Positions 48,841-62,065 of a stretch of 64,000 bases of DNA are shown one piece after another; the stretch's first letter is position 1; every line of letters starts with the position of its first letter. The DNA comes from Todiramphus chloris collaris (taxonomy: Eukaryota; Chordata; Aves; Coraciiformes; Alcedinidae), in NCBI GenBank assembly GCA_025345505.1, contig JANVCC010000022.1, forward strand, positions 26,702,375 through 26,766,374, in the 5' to 3' direction. The notes under the pieces are model-generated. The model searched no databases, was not told the DNA's origin, and saw nothing but the letters and a program-made list of their open reading frames with translations. Made by a program: the position numbers and the translations under genes.

Positions 48841-50460
48841 CCCAGCCTGAATTCATTCTAGTGATAAATCTATTTATTTAGCTATATTTATGTGGGATAA
48901 TCTTCTTGGCTGAAAAGTGGCCTCAAAAGAAGTCCCTGCGGCGTCAGTTTGCACAAACAAAGGCAAAGCAGCAACAAACAAATAACTCCATCTCACATTC
49001 TGCATGGGACATGAAACACACGGCAAGCACTTTGTCTCTGGAATGTTTCCAGCAACATTTTACCAGAGGCAGTTTTGAAGGAGGTGCTCTGTTTTCGTTT
49101 GGGGATTTGTGTGCACATGCCGTTATTCTGAGGGGAGAAAAAAAGCATTTGTGAAGCTGCATCACAAAATGCAAAGAAATTGCTGTAAGATTGATTCTGG
49201 AATTGTGTGCTTGGATTGACTGATTTATTTGATTATTTTTAACCACATATTTTTTCAAGAGTATGGTTGTTTGGATGGGAATAGATACAGAGAGTAAAGA
49301 AATACTAAGTCCTATGATGGGGGAATCTGCTTCAATGTATTTAGACAGAACAGCCTTTGTGGGATGAAAAAAGGTTTGGAAATAGTCCCAGCAGAAGATT
49401 AGGGGCAAGGGAAGGGTCACACTTTCCTGAATTATCTGTTGTCATCAGAGACAAGATACTGATTGAGCTGAACTTTGGCATGTTCTTGTCTGACCTCTTT
49501 AATACTTCTGTCACAAGAGTATTTTAAGTTTCTGGCCAAACATATCTTCTCTAGCTTTTTGCCTTCTCTATCCAGCAGGACCTGAAACAAGATAGTCATC
49601 ACGGAGACACTGAATTTAAACGTAGACAGGAGCCAATTTTCTAAGCCATTTTAGACCCTATAGGGTATCCTCAGTGTCCTCATGGGTTATGCCCCACTCC
49701 TCTTAGTTTGCATATCCAACAGACGCCAGGTAGAACACTCCACTGGCCCTAAAATGACACTGTTTCTTTTGTTTAGGCAGCCCAGCCTCACATACCTTGT
49801 GAGTGTTGTGTTGACACCAACAGAGAGAAAACTTCATGGAAAACAAGGGTGATCCCAGCCTAATATCCCAGTCATTCCCTGGCCTTTCTGGTGTTTTGCC
49901 ATTTGACATTCCATCATCTATATCTAGAAGATACTGGGAGCATCTACTGCCCATAAGCTTCAAGAAGTGCCACTGGAGATATATAGGCTGTGTGTAATCT
50001 CTGTGGTCCCAGCACCATCCTCTAGGCCAGTATGATTTAAAATCTATGGCATCTCAAATCCATCACTGAGTTGGGTCCCACAAAACTGTTCAGACAGCAG
50101 CCTTGAGAAGACAGGATCAAGGAGGGCTGTGCTTATGGGCCTTCATGTACAAATGTAGCCACTGTGTCAGAGGACCAACACCCAGACAAAGACAGGAGCA
50201 ATCTGATGGAGACCACCTTCTCATTTCATATTTCACTACTTTCCCAAGGGCACAGGTTCAGAGCTGTCCATTTCCAGCAAGCAAGAATGAATACTTTGGG
50301 CCACCTGGCCTTCAAGGGAATCAGCTAATTCATCTGTGTTACCACGTAGATAAGCTTTCATCAGACTATTCATCATGTTTAAATATAAGCTTGGTAAAGT
50401 CCATCTCCCTTTGAACACATTATTTATTCTCTCCTTTCCTCATTAAAATTCCTGCCCAGT
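48841..50460. other. Non-coding stretch, nothing recognised
   Basis: This is unique sequence. The 158-codon minus frame at 48944-49420 has no recognisable domain. Confidence 0.6.
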
Positions 50461-50575
50461 GCTCAAACACCAGCAGTCAGTGTCACTGTCAGATATGTCA
50501 CTTAAGTCCCAATAAATCGTTATTAGTGCCCGTGTTGTTTGGAAAGACAGCTATTAATAAAGTGCCTCAATGGAA
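50461..50575. other. Candidate conserved non-coding block
   Basis: CAATAAATCGTTATTAGTGC and GACAGCTATTAATAAAGTGC contain Hox/homeodomain-like cores with two retained CpGs in unique sequence. The call is inferred from composition only. Confidence 0.2.
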
Positions 50576-53500
50576 ACACAAAGAAGCAGCCAAATGAGAG
50601 GTGATGGGTGAGGTGGCATCACCACCACTTTGCCAACAGGGACCCCCCCTCCACCACTCATGAAGGCCAGCAGCTCTGAAGACCCGCCAAGGAGAATGTC
50701 CTGCCTGCCTGGTAAAGGCAAACCCCTGTGCTGGCCCATAGCAAGCTGAGCCTGCCGAAGGAGATAGGCTGTGTCATGGGGAAAGACATAAAAAAAAAAC
50801 CCAACATTTAACTCAGAGCTGGAAGTGATGGTTCACAGCAGCAAGGCAGTGTTGTACCCATCTGCCTGTATTACCAGCCGGCTCAGAGGGGTATTTCAAC
50901 ATCTCATGGCAAATGGGACCTTCCTCATCCCCATGTGGGAGTGCTTACTCCCCCACGCACTTCAGCGTTGCAGTGATGAGTCAAGGGAGGGTTGATGGAT
51001 GGATGTTTGAATTAGCTGAGTAGCACATGCCGACTAACAAAGCACATGGAGACCAAGTGTTTATTTTTCGTGTACAGCAGCATAAATCCCAAGCACCCAT
51101 CCCTCCCCTGAAGGGCAGCAGCCTGTCTCTGAATGCACACCACCCGTCCCCCATCCCACCTGCCCCTGCACCAAGCCAGCTGGATTTGCCACGAAGCTGT
51201 TTGATAGTTCTCACACAAGGGATCTGGAGGTTATTTGTGGAAAGAAACAGAGGTGCTGACCATGGAGACACAGCAGGGAAGGAGGGATAATCTGCCAGCA
51301 GTTACAGTGAGCACCCAGGATGTTAACAGCTTGGAAAGTAAAACTTTGCCTCTGAATTGTAAGAGGTTGCGGCTGCTTTTGCCATCAAACATCTGGTTCG
51401 GGAGAGCAAATCCCCCGCGGGGAGTAAAACTGCCTGGGAATACTGTTTCTTTCTCCCCCCCCTCCCCTCTTTTTCCCTTGTCCTTTTGCTAATAAAATGA
51501 AGATGCCCCCAAACCAAGCTCCCATCATGCTCTTTGTCCTTTGCTGGGTGAGTTAGAGTCGCTACCATCAAGCCTAAATTGCTCCAGGCTTTTGTGCCTT
51601 TCTCTCCCCAAACACCATCTTTTCAAATTACCTCCATCACAGAGAGTGACCCAAGGGAGACCAGCCCCAAGGAGCTCCCATCAGCAGGCATTTGCTCCAC
51701 GCTCTTAGAAACACACAGAAGACCACACAATAGCTTGTGCATGTTCATGGGCCTCACATGGGAGGCTGGGGAAAGGTGTGACTAGAGCAATGGGAATTAA
51801 ATCTCCAATATTCTCCAAGTACATTTTGGGGAATGCGTGTGTGTCTGTGTGTGTGTTTTGGCAGGGGGGGGAAAGGATGGAGGGCAAGTCTCCTAGCTGC
51901 CTGTAGCAGCCCAGATATTTCCCATCTTGCTCTTCCCTAGATGTATTCCCTAGATGTAAATAGCTTGTCTTGCTTTCCCCTGATTCTTTTCTTGTGCTTT
52001 CTAAGGCTCTGCAACTCACATGAAAACACCCAACCTTAATTGGCACTGTCAATTCCATCTGACAGATATCCCATAAACCACACCCAGCAATAAAAATGTA
52101 ATCCCCTTTCCCTCCCCCACAATGAAGTTCAATTACAGCGAGACAAGGAAGACTCCAGTGGATGGCTGTAGGCAGACAGCAATTTGCTGGATTTATGAAG
52201 ATATTGTAATCTTGCCAATACTTTGATGAGGACCACTTTGTGCTAACAAAATGAGGTGGTATTTACTCACTGGGAGACATTAAATCCCGCTGAACTAATG
52301 GGTAGGTTTTAAGGCTGCCCTAGGTGCTTCACCATGAAACCCAGTACGATTTACTAGCAAACAATCAACTCCTACCGACCCTCTCAAGACTCCTTCTTCT
52401 CACAAACACTTCTGATGGTTTGTTTTCCTTCCTGTTTCTGGCACTGCCAACTGCCACAGCATTAGGGACTCTGCATGCATTTTCTCTCTCCTGCACTACA
52501 TAAAGGCTTGCTGATGTTGTGTGGTGAAGCCTGCTCACATCCCCAGTGAAGACAAGCAGGGGATGTAAAAAGAAGCCACGCCCTCCATCCAGAGCCCTTT
52601 ATCCTTTGGTACAGTGGAGATGTTCAATGACTATTTCAGTTTGGAGCTGTGCCCCATGTCCTCAGCCCCTTCAATGAGAGCCTCAAGTGGGAGGTAAGAG
52701 GAAAACCCAAGCTGTTCTCCTTACTTCCTGACCCCGTGATGTTTCAGCCCTGTTCTGTATGTAATCACAGCACCTCCTCTGCAGCCTTCCTGGCCATGAG
52801 CCACCACTGCAGTGCATGGAGGTGCCAGAGGAGAGGAGCATTAGTAATGCTCTGGCCAGGGGTAGGCAGGGAAGAGGGGAGAAGTCAAAGGCAAAGGGGG
52901 AGCTGTCTGAGGAAGGTGAAATGTAGTACAGCAACTACCTGGAGCCTTCCCAAGGGAAACCACAATCAGATGTGCTTATTTTGCAGAGGGACTTTGAAGA
53001 TAAAACTAAAGGGGACCCTTTAGTCCTCTTCTCTGAGGCAGGTGGAGCAAGGGGTTCAGGTTTGCTCAGCAAGTGGGAGATGGAAGGAGGAAAGAGTAAG
53101 AATTATCCTGAAGGTTGGTGGGACCAAATTGTCCCCTTTCTCTCTGTCAGGGGGCTGAGATACAAAGCTGTGACCAAGATGTGAGGAGAAAGGTCATAGG
53201 AAGTGTCCCAAGTCTTTGGCTTTGGGTTTTGTCATCAGCAACACTTGCAAGAATAGATGAGGTCCTGGCCGATGGCAGAAGTGGTCCTTGGGGATGCAGG
53301 TCTGGCAAACAGCACTCTCCAACATCCAAAGCCAAGACTTCAGAATCAATGTGGGTAGCTACTTTTGCAGCATCAAGAGCAATCTCCTGCTTCCCTGCTG
53401 CCTTGCTTCTTGGGTGGTCACGTCCCTGAGGAGGAGAGACAGTGAGAAGCACAGTGGGATAAGGAGGGGAAGGGCAGAGTTAGATGGGGGGCAGGATGAG

Positions 53501-54560
53501 AGGGAAAGGAGGACTAGGGGAGGAAAACAGGCCCCTGATCCCTGCTGTCACCTCAGCATCATGCTGTTGCCCAAGTGCCAGCTTCCTTCTTCCTCCTCAC
53601 CAAGACAATTCCCCTCTCCACTCCTATCACTGCCCAGAGTCCCGAAGAGCTGGGGGCTTGCTGTTGCCATGTTGGGTGCGACATGAATCCCAACCACAGG
53701 TTCAAGCCCGTGGGTTTGTGTGCCTGCACATGCTCTTTTGTGCACAGGCAGCAGTGATGGAAGAGGAAAGTCAGTGCCAGCTTTTCTCAGGCTTTGCACT
53801 GTGCTTCTCCTCACTGGCAGTTCTGCCAGGGAGGAGAGGTAGGCAGCCAGGAACGCAGGCTATGAGCAGAGGGGGAGGCGGAGGAGGTGGCTGCTCAGGA
53901 CAGGGATGCTGGCTTGTGCTGTGGGTCTCGGTGATAGATCAGTGTGGGATGTCAGAGATAGAGTGCATGTGGGGGAAGTTTGTACCGTCTGGAGCTGCTT
54001 AGATGTTCTCTCATCTTTGATAGAAACAATTGAATTTGAGAACTTGTTTCCCACAAGAAAGGCCCTCAGTGTTCACAAGGGAACAGACTAGGGATTGTCC
54101 TAAAGACTCACAGTGGCCAGGGCAGTGGGGAAAGCCAAGTACCAGATGATTTCCTTGGAATGCAACAAATATTGCAGTGTGATAAGAACAACAATAGCTT
54201 TCCCTCTGACACTCCCTCTGACCTCAGATCCAGCACCTGACAGGATCTTCCTCTCTGGGCAAGTGCTTTCCAGCAAGCAAAGCAAAGGTGAAGCCTGATG
54301 AACAGTCTGGGATGGATGGGTCTGAAGGGATGAGTAGAGGGCAACAGGCTGAGCAGAGGAGGTGAGAGATGCCTCTGTGCCACCTGTGGTCCACTTGCAC
54401 ATGTCTCCTTTCTAGGCATGGTGAGACAGCACTGGTTTGTTCTAGTCTAGCACTGGGGAAATCTCCAGGCAAAATGCTGAGCTCTTTCTGTCTGCTTCAA
54501 CCACGAGTCTCCTCATCCAGAAAAAAAAATAAAAATACTAGATTCCCTACTTAGTCCCAG
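50576..54560. other. GC-richer non-coding stretch
   Basis: Composition shifts to visibly higher G+C than the rest of the window, with C/T-rich and G-rich patches. Many overlapping frames of 80-172 codons appear on both strands, as expected when stop codons become rarer. The longest (53484-54002 plus) is Cys/Gly-rich and unrecognised. A (GT)n patch lies at about 51837-51856, followed by G7. No CpG island is seen. Confidence 0.6.
52121..52315. other. Candidate conserved non-coding block
   Basis: The sequence is unique and non-repetitive, with TTCAATTACAGCGAGAC, ATTTGCTGGATTTATGAAG and AAATCCCGCTGAACTAATGG. Its wording resembles vertebrate conserved elements and it sits as an AT-richer island inside the GC-richer stretch. 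This is inference only. Confidence 0.22.
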
Positions 54561-57500
54561 CCCATGAATTTTAATGACACATCCCTTCTAGGAATCTGTA
54601 GATATGCACTGACCACAGGTACAAGAAAGGCTTGGTGAAACTTCTTTTCTTCTTCCTTTCTTCACTGTGTGACTTTTCATCTGTACCCACTGTACCCTTG
54701 AAAATGGTCAGTGACGTCTCTGGGGTGTGTAGACCTGCCACCACACTAACATACAAAGGTGAGTGGAAAGTGTAGCACTTTGACTGATAGCTGCAGGCTG
54801 TCTGCAGAAAATATACCACCAGAACATTATATTCATTTCCCAGTTTAGAAGTTAGGCCTCAGCCCATGAGAGCTAGAAACATAACTTATAAAAATGCAAG
54901 CTTTTTTTATCATGATTTACTTATGATTGATGTAGTCTGTGTATGATTAACACCTCTTTTTTTCTAGGCATAGAAGTTACAGGAGTTACACAAGGGCTTC
55001 ACAATCGATGACGATTCTGATTGAGTTGAGGAAACTCTTTTATTCTAATTATTGCTCTGCAAACAAGTCAGAAAGGCCTGAGGGGTGTTACTTGTTAGAG
55101 GAACAGACTGAAAAGCCTGATTCCTTCCCGATGAAGGAAAAGAAAGATTTCCCAGGAGTTACCACAAGACATTCAGACAGCCATTCTCCTTGTGGCCTTT
55201 AATCCTGACATCCCAGACGATCTCCTGTTTACATGAGGATTATTAATCTGCATCACAGCACAAAACAACAAGCTGCTCCCTGTCATGAGAAACTTAACAG
55301 TGTAACTTAACAGGCAAAAGACTTCTGAAGACCATGGGCAGAGTAGTATGAAGTAGACATGACCAATGCAATGCAATGGTCACCTTTGAACTCCCCACTT
55401 CACAGTGGAGCTGGTGCACTGCACATCCTGTGATTCACCCCAGAAGCAGCTGCATTTCAGCTGAAAGAGAAAAGTTGCCTATGAAACCACTAAACACAAC
55501 CCTGGGAGTGAAACTGCCACTGACCATATGACAGCTATTGTAGCCCATGGTTTCTGATAGTAGTGATGGTGGGGTTTAGATTAATTTGCTGTCATTTCAT
55601 CATTTACACTAAATGCCATGGTTCTTTGATAAACATTTCAGGCCTTTTTCCAAACAATTTTTCCATTCAGAGCTGATGAAAACAGGCTGTCAGCACTCCC
55701 AGTAGAAACACCCTACTCGTGGCAACAGTCGCTGTCTGGCCTAGTGGTCTCCCTGGAGAAAGTCCAAGAGGGAAGGCAGCCTCAAGGTTCCATTCTTGTA
55801 TCTGAATGAGTATAGAAGGAAGGTGGCCACTGTTTCAAGAAGCTGATGATGCTCTTTCCCCCTAAGGGACTTAGGGGATGACAGAGAGTGAGTTTTGTTA
55901 GCTTTAAGGCTGGACTGGCATCAGACAACCCAAAACATGAGGAGGGGGATGATGGCAGCCCCCAGTGCTGGGGCAGAGGAACCATTTGCCCAGGACAAAG
56001 CAGGGGTTGTCTTCCAGGTGTTGGCACTAGCTGCCTTTATCTGGTGAGCTCTCCAGCATCTTCTCTCTCCTTCGCTTACAGGTCTGCTGGGAAGCACTGA
56101 CACCTGAGAGCACAGACCTCAGATCACTGGCGGCTTCCTTGTGGAGACTGTCTGATACTTCTGTATACATCTCACAGAGCTGAATGAGGAACTCATTTCA
56201 ATGTGAGAGAAGTCTGAACCTGGAGACAAACACTGCACAAGTAGAGTCCATCTCTATCTGTGGGAGGTTATCAAACCCAGAATTATGGCCAAATTCTGGT
56301 TTTAGAGGCTGCACCATGCTAAAGCAGGTCCCATGGGACCTGTTGGGTCCATGATTGACACCACAACTCGAAAGATGTCCTTGAGAGGCAGGTGCTGGCC
56401 TGGAAATGTATCTCAGACTTAGTACCCCTTCCCTGGATTTCTGCATGAATCCTACCAATAAAGAAAGGGTCCTGCAGCATCTTTCATCTGTGATTCCAGT
56501 TTGTCCTTATGAGCTGAGTTCACTGTGGCCAAACTAAACGGCAAAGCTTAACTAGATCACAAAGCAGGAGGGAAAGGATGACAGTCTGTAAGTTCAGTTA
56601 TGAGAGTCTGGCCATTTCTTTTTGGAGCATTTATTAGGATATTGTCCAAAGAGTCCTTCGCTGTTTATGACACAACATAAATACTGTCTCCCTTCACCTC
56701 CTGAAACAGTGAACTGTTCTTTGCTGCAATGTTGTTTACAGGTCATCTTGATAACCTGCCCCACAGGAGGAAGTGACAAAAATAGACCTCCCCACTTAAA
56801 AAATCTCTTTATTTGCATTATGCACCGATATTTTGCCTGTATTGATGTAATCAAACACCATGTTGACAGCGTGTGAAAAGTCTAAAATAAAGACTCCCTT
56901 AATCTGGAAATCAGCACCTGGAAGTGTGCAATCAAGGATAGCTGAAGAGGGGAGAGAGCAGAGCTTGTATCCAATATACTGAGGCATTGTTCAAGACATC
57001 CAGCTTTTCTGAGGGCCAGTGATATCAGTAGAAGATAGTTGCTCTACAGAGAGATATGTAAATAACAGGGTGGTTTTTTTCCTGGCTATGCTCCCTTTTC
57101 TCATCTGGACTTCTACTATAGGTAGATTTTGAGGTCTTTTGTTGGACCTCTGTTGCTCCATGTATCTCCAGAAATGTCAGAATCATCTGCAGTATGTGCT
57201 TAGATTAATTAGACAGTGTATAAGGAGCTCTGTGTGTACTTTGTGAGTGTGACACAGTCACAGAGGTATGTACAGAAGTCCTGAAGTTTCTGGAGAGCTA
57301 TTATGCATGAGCATTAAAGTCAAAACAACTTGAACCTGGTAGCCTTTTTTAATCTCCCATTGTTAGGGTGTGCTTGTCCATCCACAGCTCACAAGCATAA
57401 CTTTGATTCTAAGGCTTTATTTAGATAGACAGGAAAAACTAGACAGAGAATTCATAGCTAATACCAGCTCACATGTAGAATTGAATTAACACACAGCCAG

Positions 57501-60500
57501 GCCCAAAAGAAGGGGCAAACATTCAGACAAAAGTCTGAATTATTCCTCAAGCAACCAAACTTTGGTTGATGATACACCCTCCAGTACAGGAACTATTTTG
57601 CTGAGGTTGAGGTGGTTTTTTTTCTAGCTGGTACATTGAAGCAGGGTTAAATTCATGGAAATCCTCAAGTCTCAGAGTTGCAGAACTAAACAATTAGAGA
57701 TGTCCCTTCCAACTTTATAACTGGTGAATCCAAGATCCTCTGAGAACAGCATCTACCTGGGATCATATGGAAGGTCAGCAGTAGGCAGTTTAAGTATCCA
57801 GTTAAAGGAGATCAGCTCTTTAATGTTAACTAATCCCTGTGGACAGCTGACAAATGAGGCCATTTAAAGAACTATTTACTGTCATTATTCCAGACTGAAG
57901 AATGAATTGTTTTGAAAAATTCAGAATTGCTTCACAACTGATCAGAGCTGAGGAGAAAGACAGAAAAGGTCAGATGACATATTGTGAACTAGCTTCCCTT
58001 CTATGAAACTGTCTAATCAGCTTGGCTTAATTACAGAACACAGCCCCCTCCTAGATGAGACTGCAACATAGATAAATCTGTGGACAATTTGGATACAACA
58101 AAAAAATAACATCTCACAGAAATCCCTGATGTCCCCATATTGTTTGCATGGGGACTAAGTTGTTCCATACAAACAAGTTCTTGTTTAGATTGTTTGCTGC
58201 CATCCTCAAGAGAAGATATTGCAGTGGAAGGGGAGAATGAACTAACATACTCTAAACCATTCCTTAGTCTCTTAGCTTCATGTCATGGTAAGTAATGAGT
58301 TTGGTACTACATCATGGCAATGTTATGACAGAAAGCAAAGCCCTTCTGACCTCGAATTAATCCTGTCTTCTCTGAGAGCTTTGTTTCAGGCTTCACTGGG
58401 GACATGTGTGTGTAACTTTAGATGATATCTGAAGGCATTTCAGATGTTAGCCAAAAATGTGCTTTATATTTATGCTGGATTTTGTTGCTCCTTTCCATCC
58501 AAAATAGTTTTGGAAAAGGTGGGGAAATAGGTGGAAAATCCCTTGATATCCCCTGATTCCCAGAGTATTAAACTTAAAAACAATTATCAAAAATGTCACT
58601 ACCACATGATATGTGTCTGCTGAAATGTAGAGAGCTGCATTCAGAATGATTTTAGCCACTTAAACTAGAGACAGAAAGTCAGGAAAATCACACATTACAG
58701 GAATGAGCTGGCTATCTCAGGTCAAACAGAGGAGAAGAACAAGCCAGTTTATGCATCTAGATCACAGAAATTAGGAATGAAAGAAGCCTATGGGGTATTT
58801 AGACCAAGCACATGTTGTTGACATTTATGGAAAAGTTCCCATGCCGATTCATGGAAGAAATATGTCCTGTTCCCTGTTGGTCTACAAAATGCCTTCAGAC
58901 CATTCAGTGTTAGCCAGTTTCTGTCAATCAGCCTTCTCTTCCACCTGCATTGTTTCTGTCCCTCTCAGGATGCCCGAGACATTTGTCCATTATCTGGTCA
59001 ATGAATAGTTGATGTCTAGTTTATTTTAATTCCTGCTTCATCTAGTTTCAACTTTGACTGAAAATAGAGGAAGCAAGATGCTTAGGAGAGAGTTTCTTCG
59101 CATACTGCAGGACAACTCATGCATGCTATTTTCTAAAGTCTGGAAGAAACTTGAGTAGGACTAGAAATTCCTTGACTCCCTCCCCATAGGACTCATACAC
59201 ATATCCTCTCAGCTGGGAAGGGTAGACCTCAAAAATGCTCCTCATATTTTCCAAGCTTTCACCATTATGGGAGGCAGGAACTGAGAACAACCCTATGCTT
59301 ATAGGGCAAGGACACCTCTGCTGAGAGGTGACAGAAAAGGAGTTAATGCTGAGCAGCAGTAAGGACACAGCTGTATCCAGGAACTGGACTCTCCAGGGGC
59401 AAGGCTGGGGCAGCTGAAGTGAGTAGGTAATTTACCCAGCATCCCATAAAAGAGGTGGGACAGGCTGTTGATATGCTTTCTTATTTTATTTGGAGTGTGG
59501 AAAAAGTCTCTGGGTTCTGTAAAACCTCACTTTGGACTGGTACCAAGACTAGGCTGGAGCAAACCTTTGAACCTTTAGTGTCATGTGGGATCCCTTAAGT
59601 GTCTTCTCTGTTTGGCAGTTCTGATCAAGTGTTTTTTTCCCAAGTGGTAGTGAGGGAGCAGTAGATGGCAATGCAAGGAGCTGTATGACAACTAGAAAGT
59701 TATAGTTCTTTTCTTGTAGTACAGATAAACAGGAAAAAAAGTTTAGGTTCTGTGATGGTAAGTTCAGGATTAGCAAGATCCCCTGAAGTTTCATGAATTG
59801 AGACTTCTCTGTTCCCTTGTCTCTGGAGAACCTCTAATTTCCATGCTCTTTGCTATCTTCAGATTGCTCATATAAGTGTAAGGAAAGATGCTTACATTTC
59901 AAGAAGAGGCAATTGTTTGCCTAGCTTTTTCCTCCCCTTTGTCTGTGTCTGTTTCATACGTCCTCTTCTCTGCTGCTGGTTTGGAACAGTTGTATTCTTC
60001 CGCGCTGTTCAAATGTTGCTATGTTGGATGTCGTGGACTGAAGTGTCCAGTCCTGCCCATGCCACTGTCCAGCTCTATCTCACCTCAGGCTTATCAATTA
60101 AGATCCTGTTAGCTTTCAGCTCCCTCTACAGTTAAGAGAAAGAGAAACCATCTGAGGGTTACAGAGGTCACCTGAGGTGCAGCCAGAAGGCCCTGGTCTC
60201 TCTCCATTGACTGAATGGGGACCTCAGCTTATCTGCGCTCCTAACCTAGGCAGCTCACTTACTGGCTATAATTTAAAGAAATCATGATGTAAATGTGTAA
60301 GTAAGCAGGGAATAGCTGAGAGAGGAAGTACTTCAGTCAAAGCAAGTAGATGCACTGAGGAGAGACTGGAAAAGGATTTGGTTTCTTGTTTTGGGCGCAA
60401 GAAGAGAGAGGATGATTTTAACTGCCTGTTTCCCTTGCTGTGAGATGGGAGACAGAAAGAGAAGTCACCTGAGAACACGAGGAGAGGAAACAGGTAATGG

Positions 60501-61889
60501 GCAAAAGTAGCAGGGGATGGTGCTCGGCTTCAGAATAATTTATGGTTCTCTAACTTATCCCAGCAATAAGCAAGAAATTACTCATGTTCATATGCTTTTC
60601 ACGAACGGTTACAATCTCTGCTGGTGCAGAAGAATTGCTCCCTTCACAGAGGGGTTGTGTACCAAGGAACCAGTCTGCCTCTACCATTAACATTATCCTC
60701 TTGCACTTCTGTCTTGTCCTTTCCTGGCTCCCACATCCCACCAAATGAACAAGTGCTTTAGTGCAAGGTAGATGAGAGGTTTCTGGAGTGCTAAGAGATG
60801 CTATTTTATGAGAGCAGCTACAAAAGTAAGGTCTTCAAACTTGCAGCCGTTCACATACATTTTTGTTAAGAAAATTAGTCTTCGTGTCTTCTGGCTTCTG
60901 TCTGTCTGTTGCCTTCCTTAACTCCCATAGCAATTCCTATACATAATATTTCCCACCTAGAACCAGTTTGCACTACTACTGTTTTCCATTAGGCAGCTAT
61001 CAGGTGGCTGTTTCAGCAGCAACAGTTCCCTTGAGTTCACGAGACCAATTGTCAGAAATATGTAGCATTCTGATGACTTGAAAATTATGTTCTTGGCACA
61101 AACCATCTTATTCTCTAATATTTTGGGCATTTCTCTTACTTCCTTCACAAAACTAGTTCTTTTAGATGAGAAGATCATGCTATGTTATTATATTTTTCTT
61201 TGTTTTTTTTCTTTTTTTTTTTTTTTTTCCCATTTTTGTGTGTTTGGGCTGCAATTTTTGTTGTTTAGCATTCAGAAGACCAGTTAAGCTAATTCTTCAC
61301 ATGACTTCCTGAGGCATCTCTTCCATGTGGTCCAACAAAAAGGCATGATATGAACCAAGCAGCAGGGGCATAGCCAGCTAACTAAAGGAGATTGAGGAAA
61401 TTATTGGGAGATTTGAAAGTGGCAAATAGACACATTTGTGGTGAAACTGAAAAAAAACCAAGAGAGGGTCTTTCTGGGCCAGTAGAGGGCATTTCTTTAG
61501 CCTAGAAAGGAGGGGCTTTGCTATGTCCCAGGGAGGAAAGTTGTGTTCTCCAACTGGTTGAGGTTTTCCTGTAGTTATACCAGAGGATTTGAATATGTGT
61601 CACTTGCCATCCATACACCTTCCTTCAGGAATTAAACACACTAGAAAGCATTAATTTAATTTCACTGGCACAACATTGATCCAAGAGCTTTCTGGCAGCC
61701 CACCTCACTGTCTGATGTTTCTGTGGTCAAAAGCAACAACCAAAAGCAGTCACAGGTAAGCATGTCTCAGCATCCTAGGAACAGGATATCATTAGAGAGT
61801 ACCATGGCACGCTTCATGGATGTCTCTCACCTCCTTTCTATTTGAAGCAGAACAGTCAAGAGAAACAGCCAGCAAGCTAATAACCACCA
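54561..61889. other. Non-coding stretch, nothing recognised
   Basis: The sequence is unique and AT-leaning. T-runs at 61202-61228 are the main simple repeat. No open frame longer than about 100 codons, CR1 copy or RNA gene is recognised. Confidence 0.6.
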
Positions 61890-62065
61890 CAGCCTATTGG
61901 GAAGATAGGAATAATTATTTAAACCAGTCTTGAATTACTCATTGGCATGCATCTAATTAACAAATTCCATTTATTCCTGTAACTATTGTGCAACAATTAG
62001 TGGGTGTTAAATTGAGCTCTTCTGCCGGCAATTTCAATGGTGTAATTTTGCCAAGATGTCTCTGT
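61890..62065. promoter_or_regulatory. Candidate conserved enhancer, AT-rich
   Basis: There is a dense run of homeodomain-like cores in unique sequence: GGAATAATTATTTAAACC, TTGAATTACTCATTGG, GCATGCATCTAATTAAC, GCAACAATTAGTGGG and GGTGTAATTTTGCC. Two CCATT/CAATGG elements are also present. This is the composition usually seen in deeply conserved developmental enhancers. Conservation itself cannot be tested here. Confidence 0.33.

Noticed and set aside
53484-54002. 172-codon plus-strand frame, Cys/Gly-rich
   Set aside because: It lies in GC-richer DNA where stops are rarer. Overlapping frames of similar length occur on both strands, and the Gly run comes from a GGAGGAGG-type patch.
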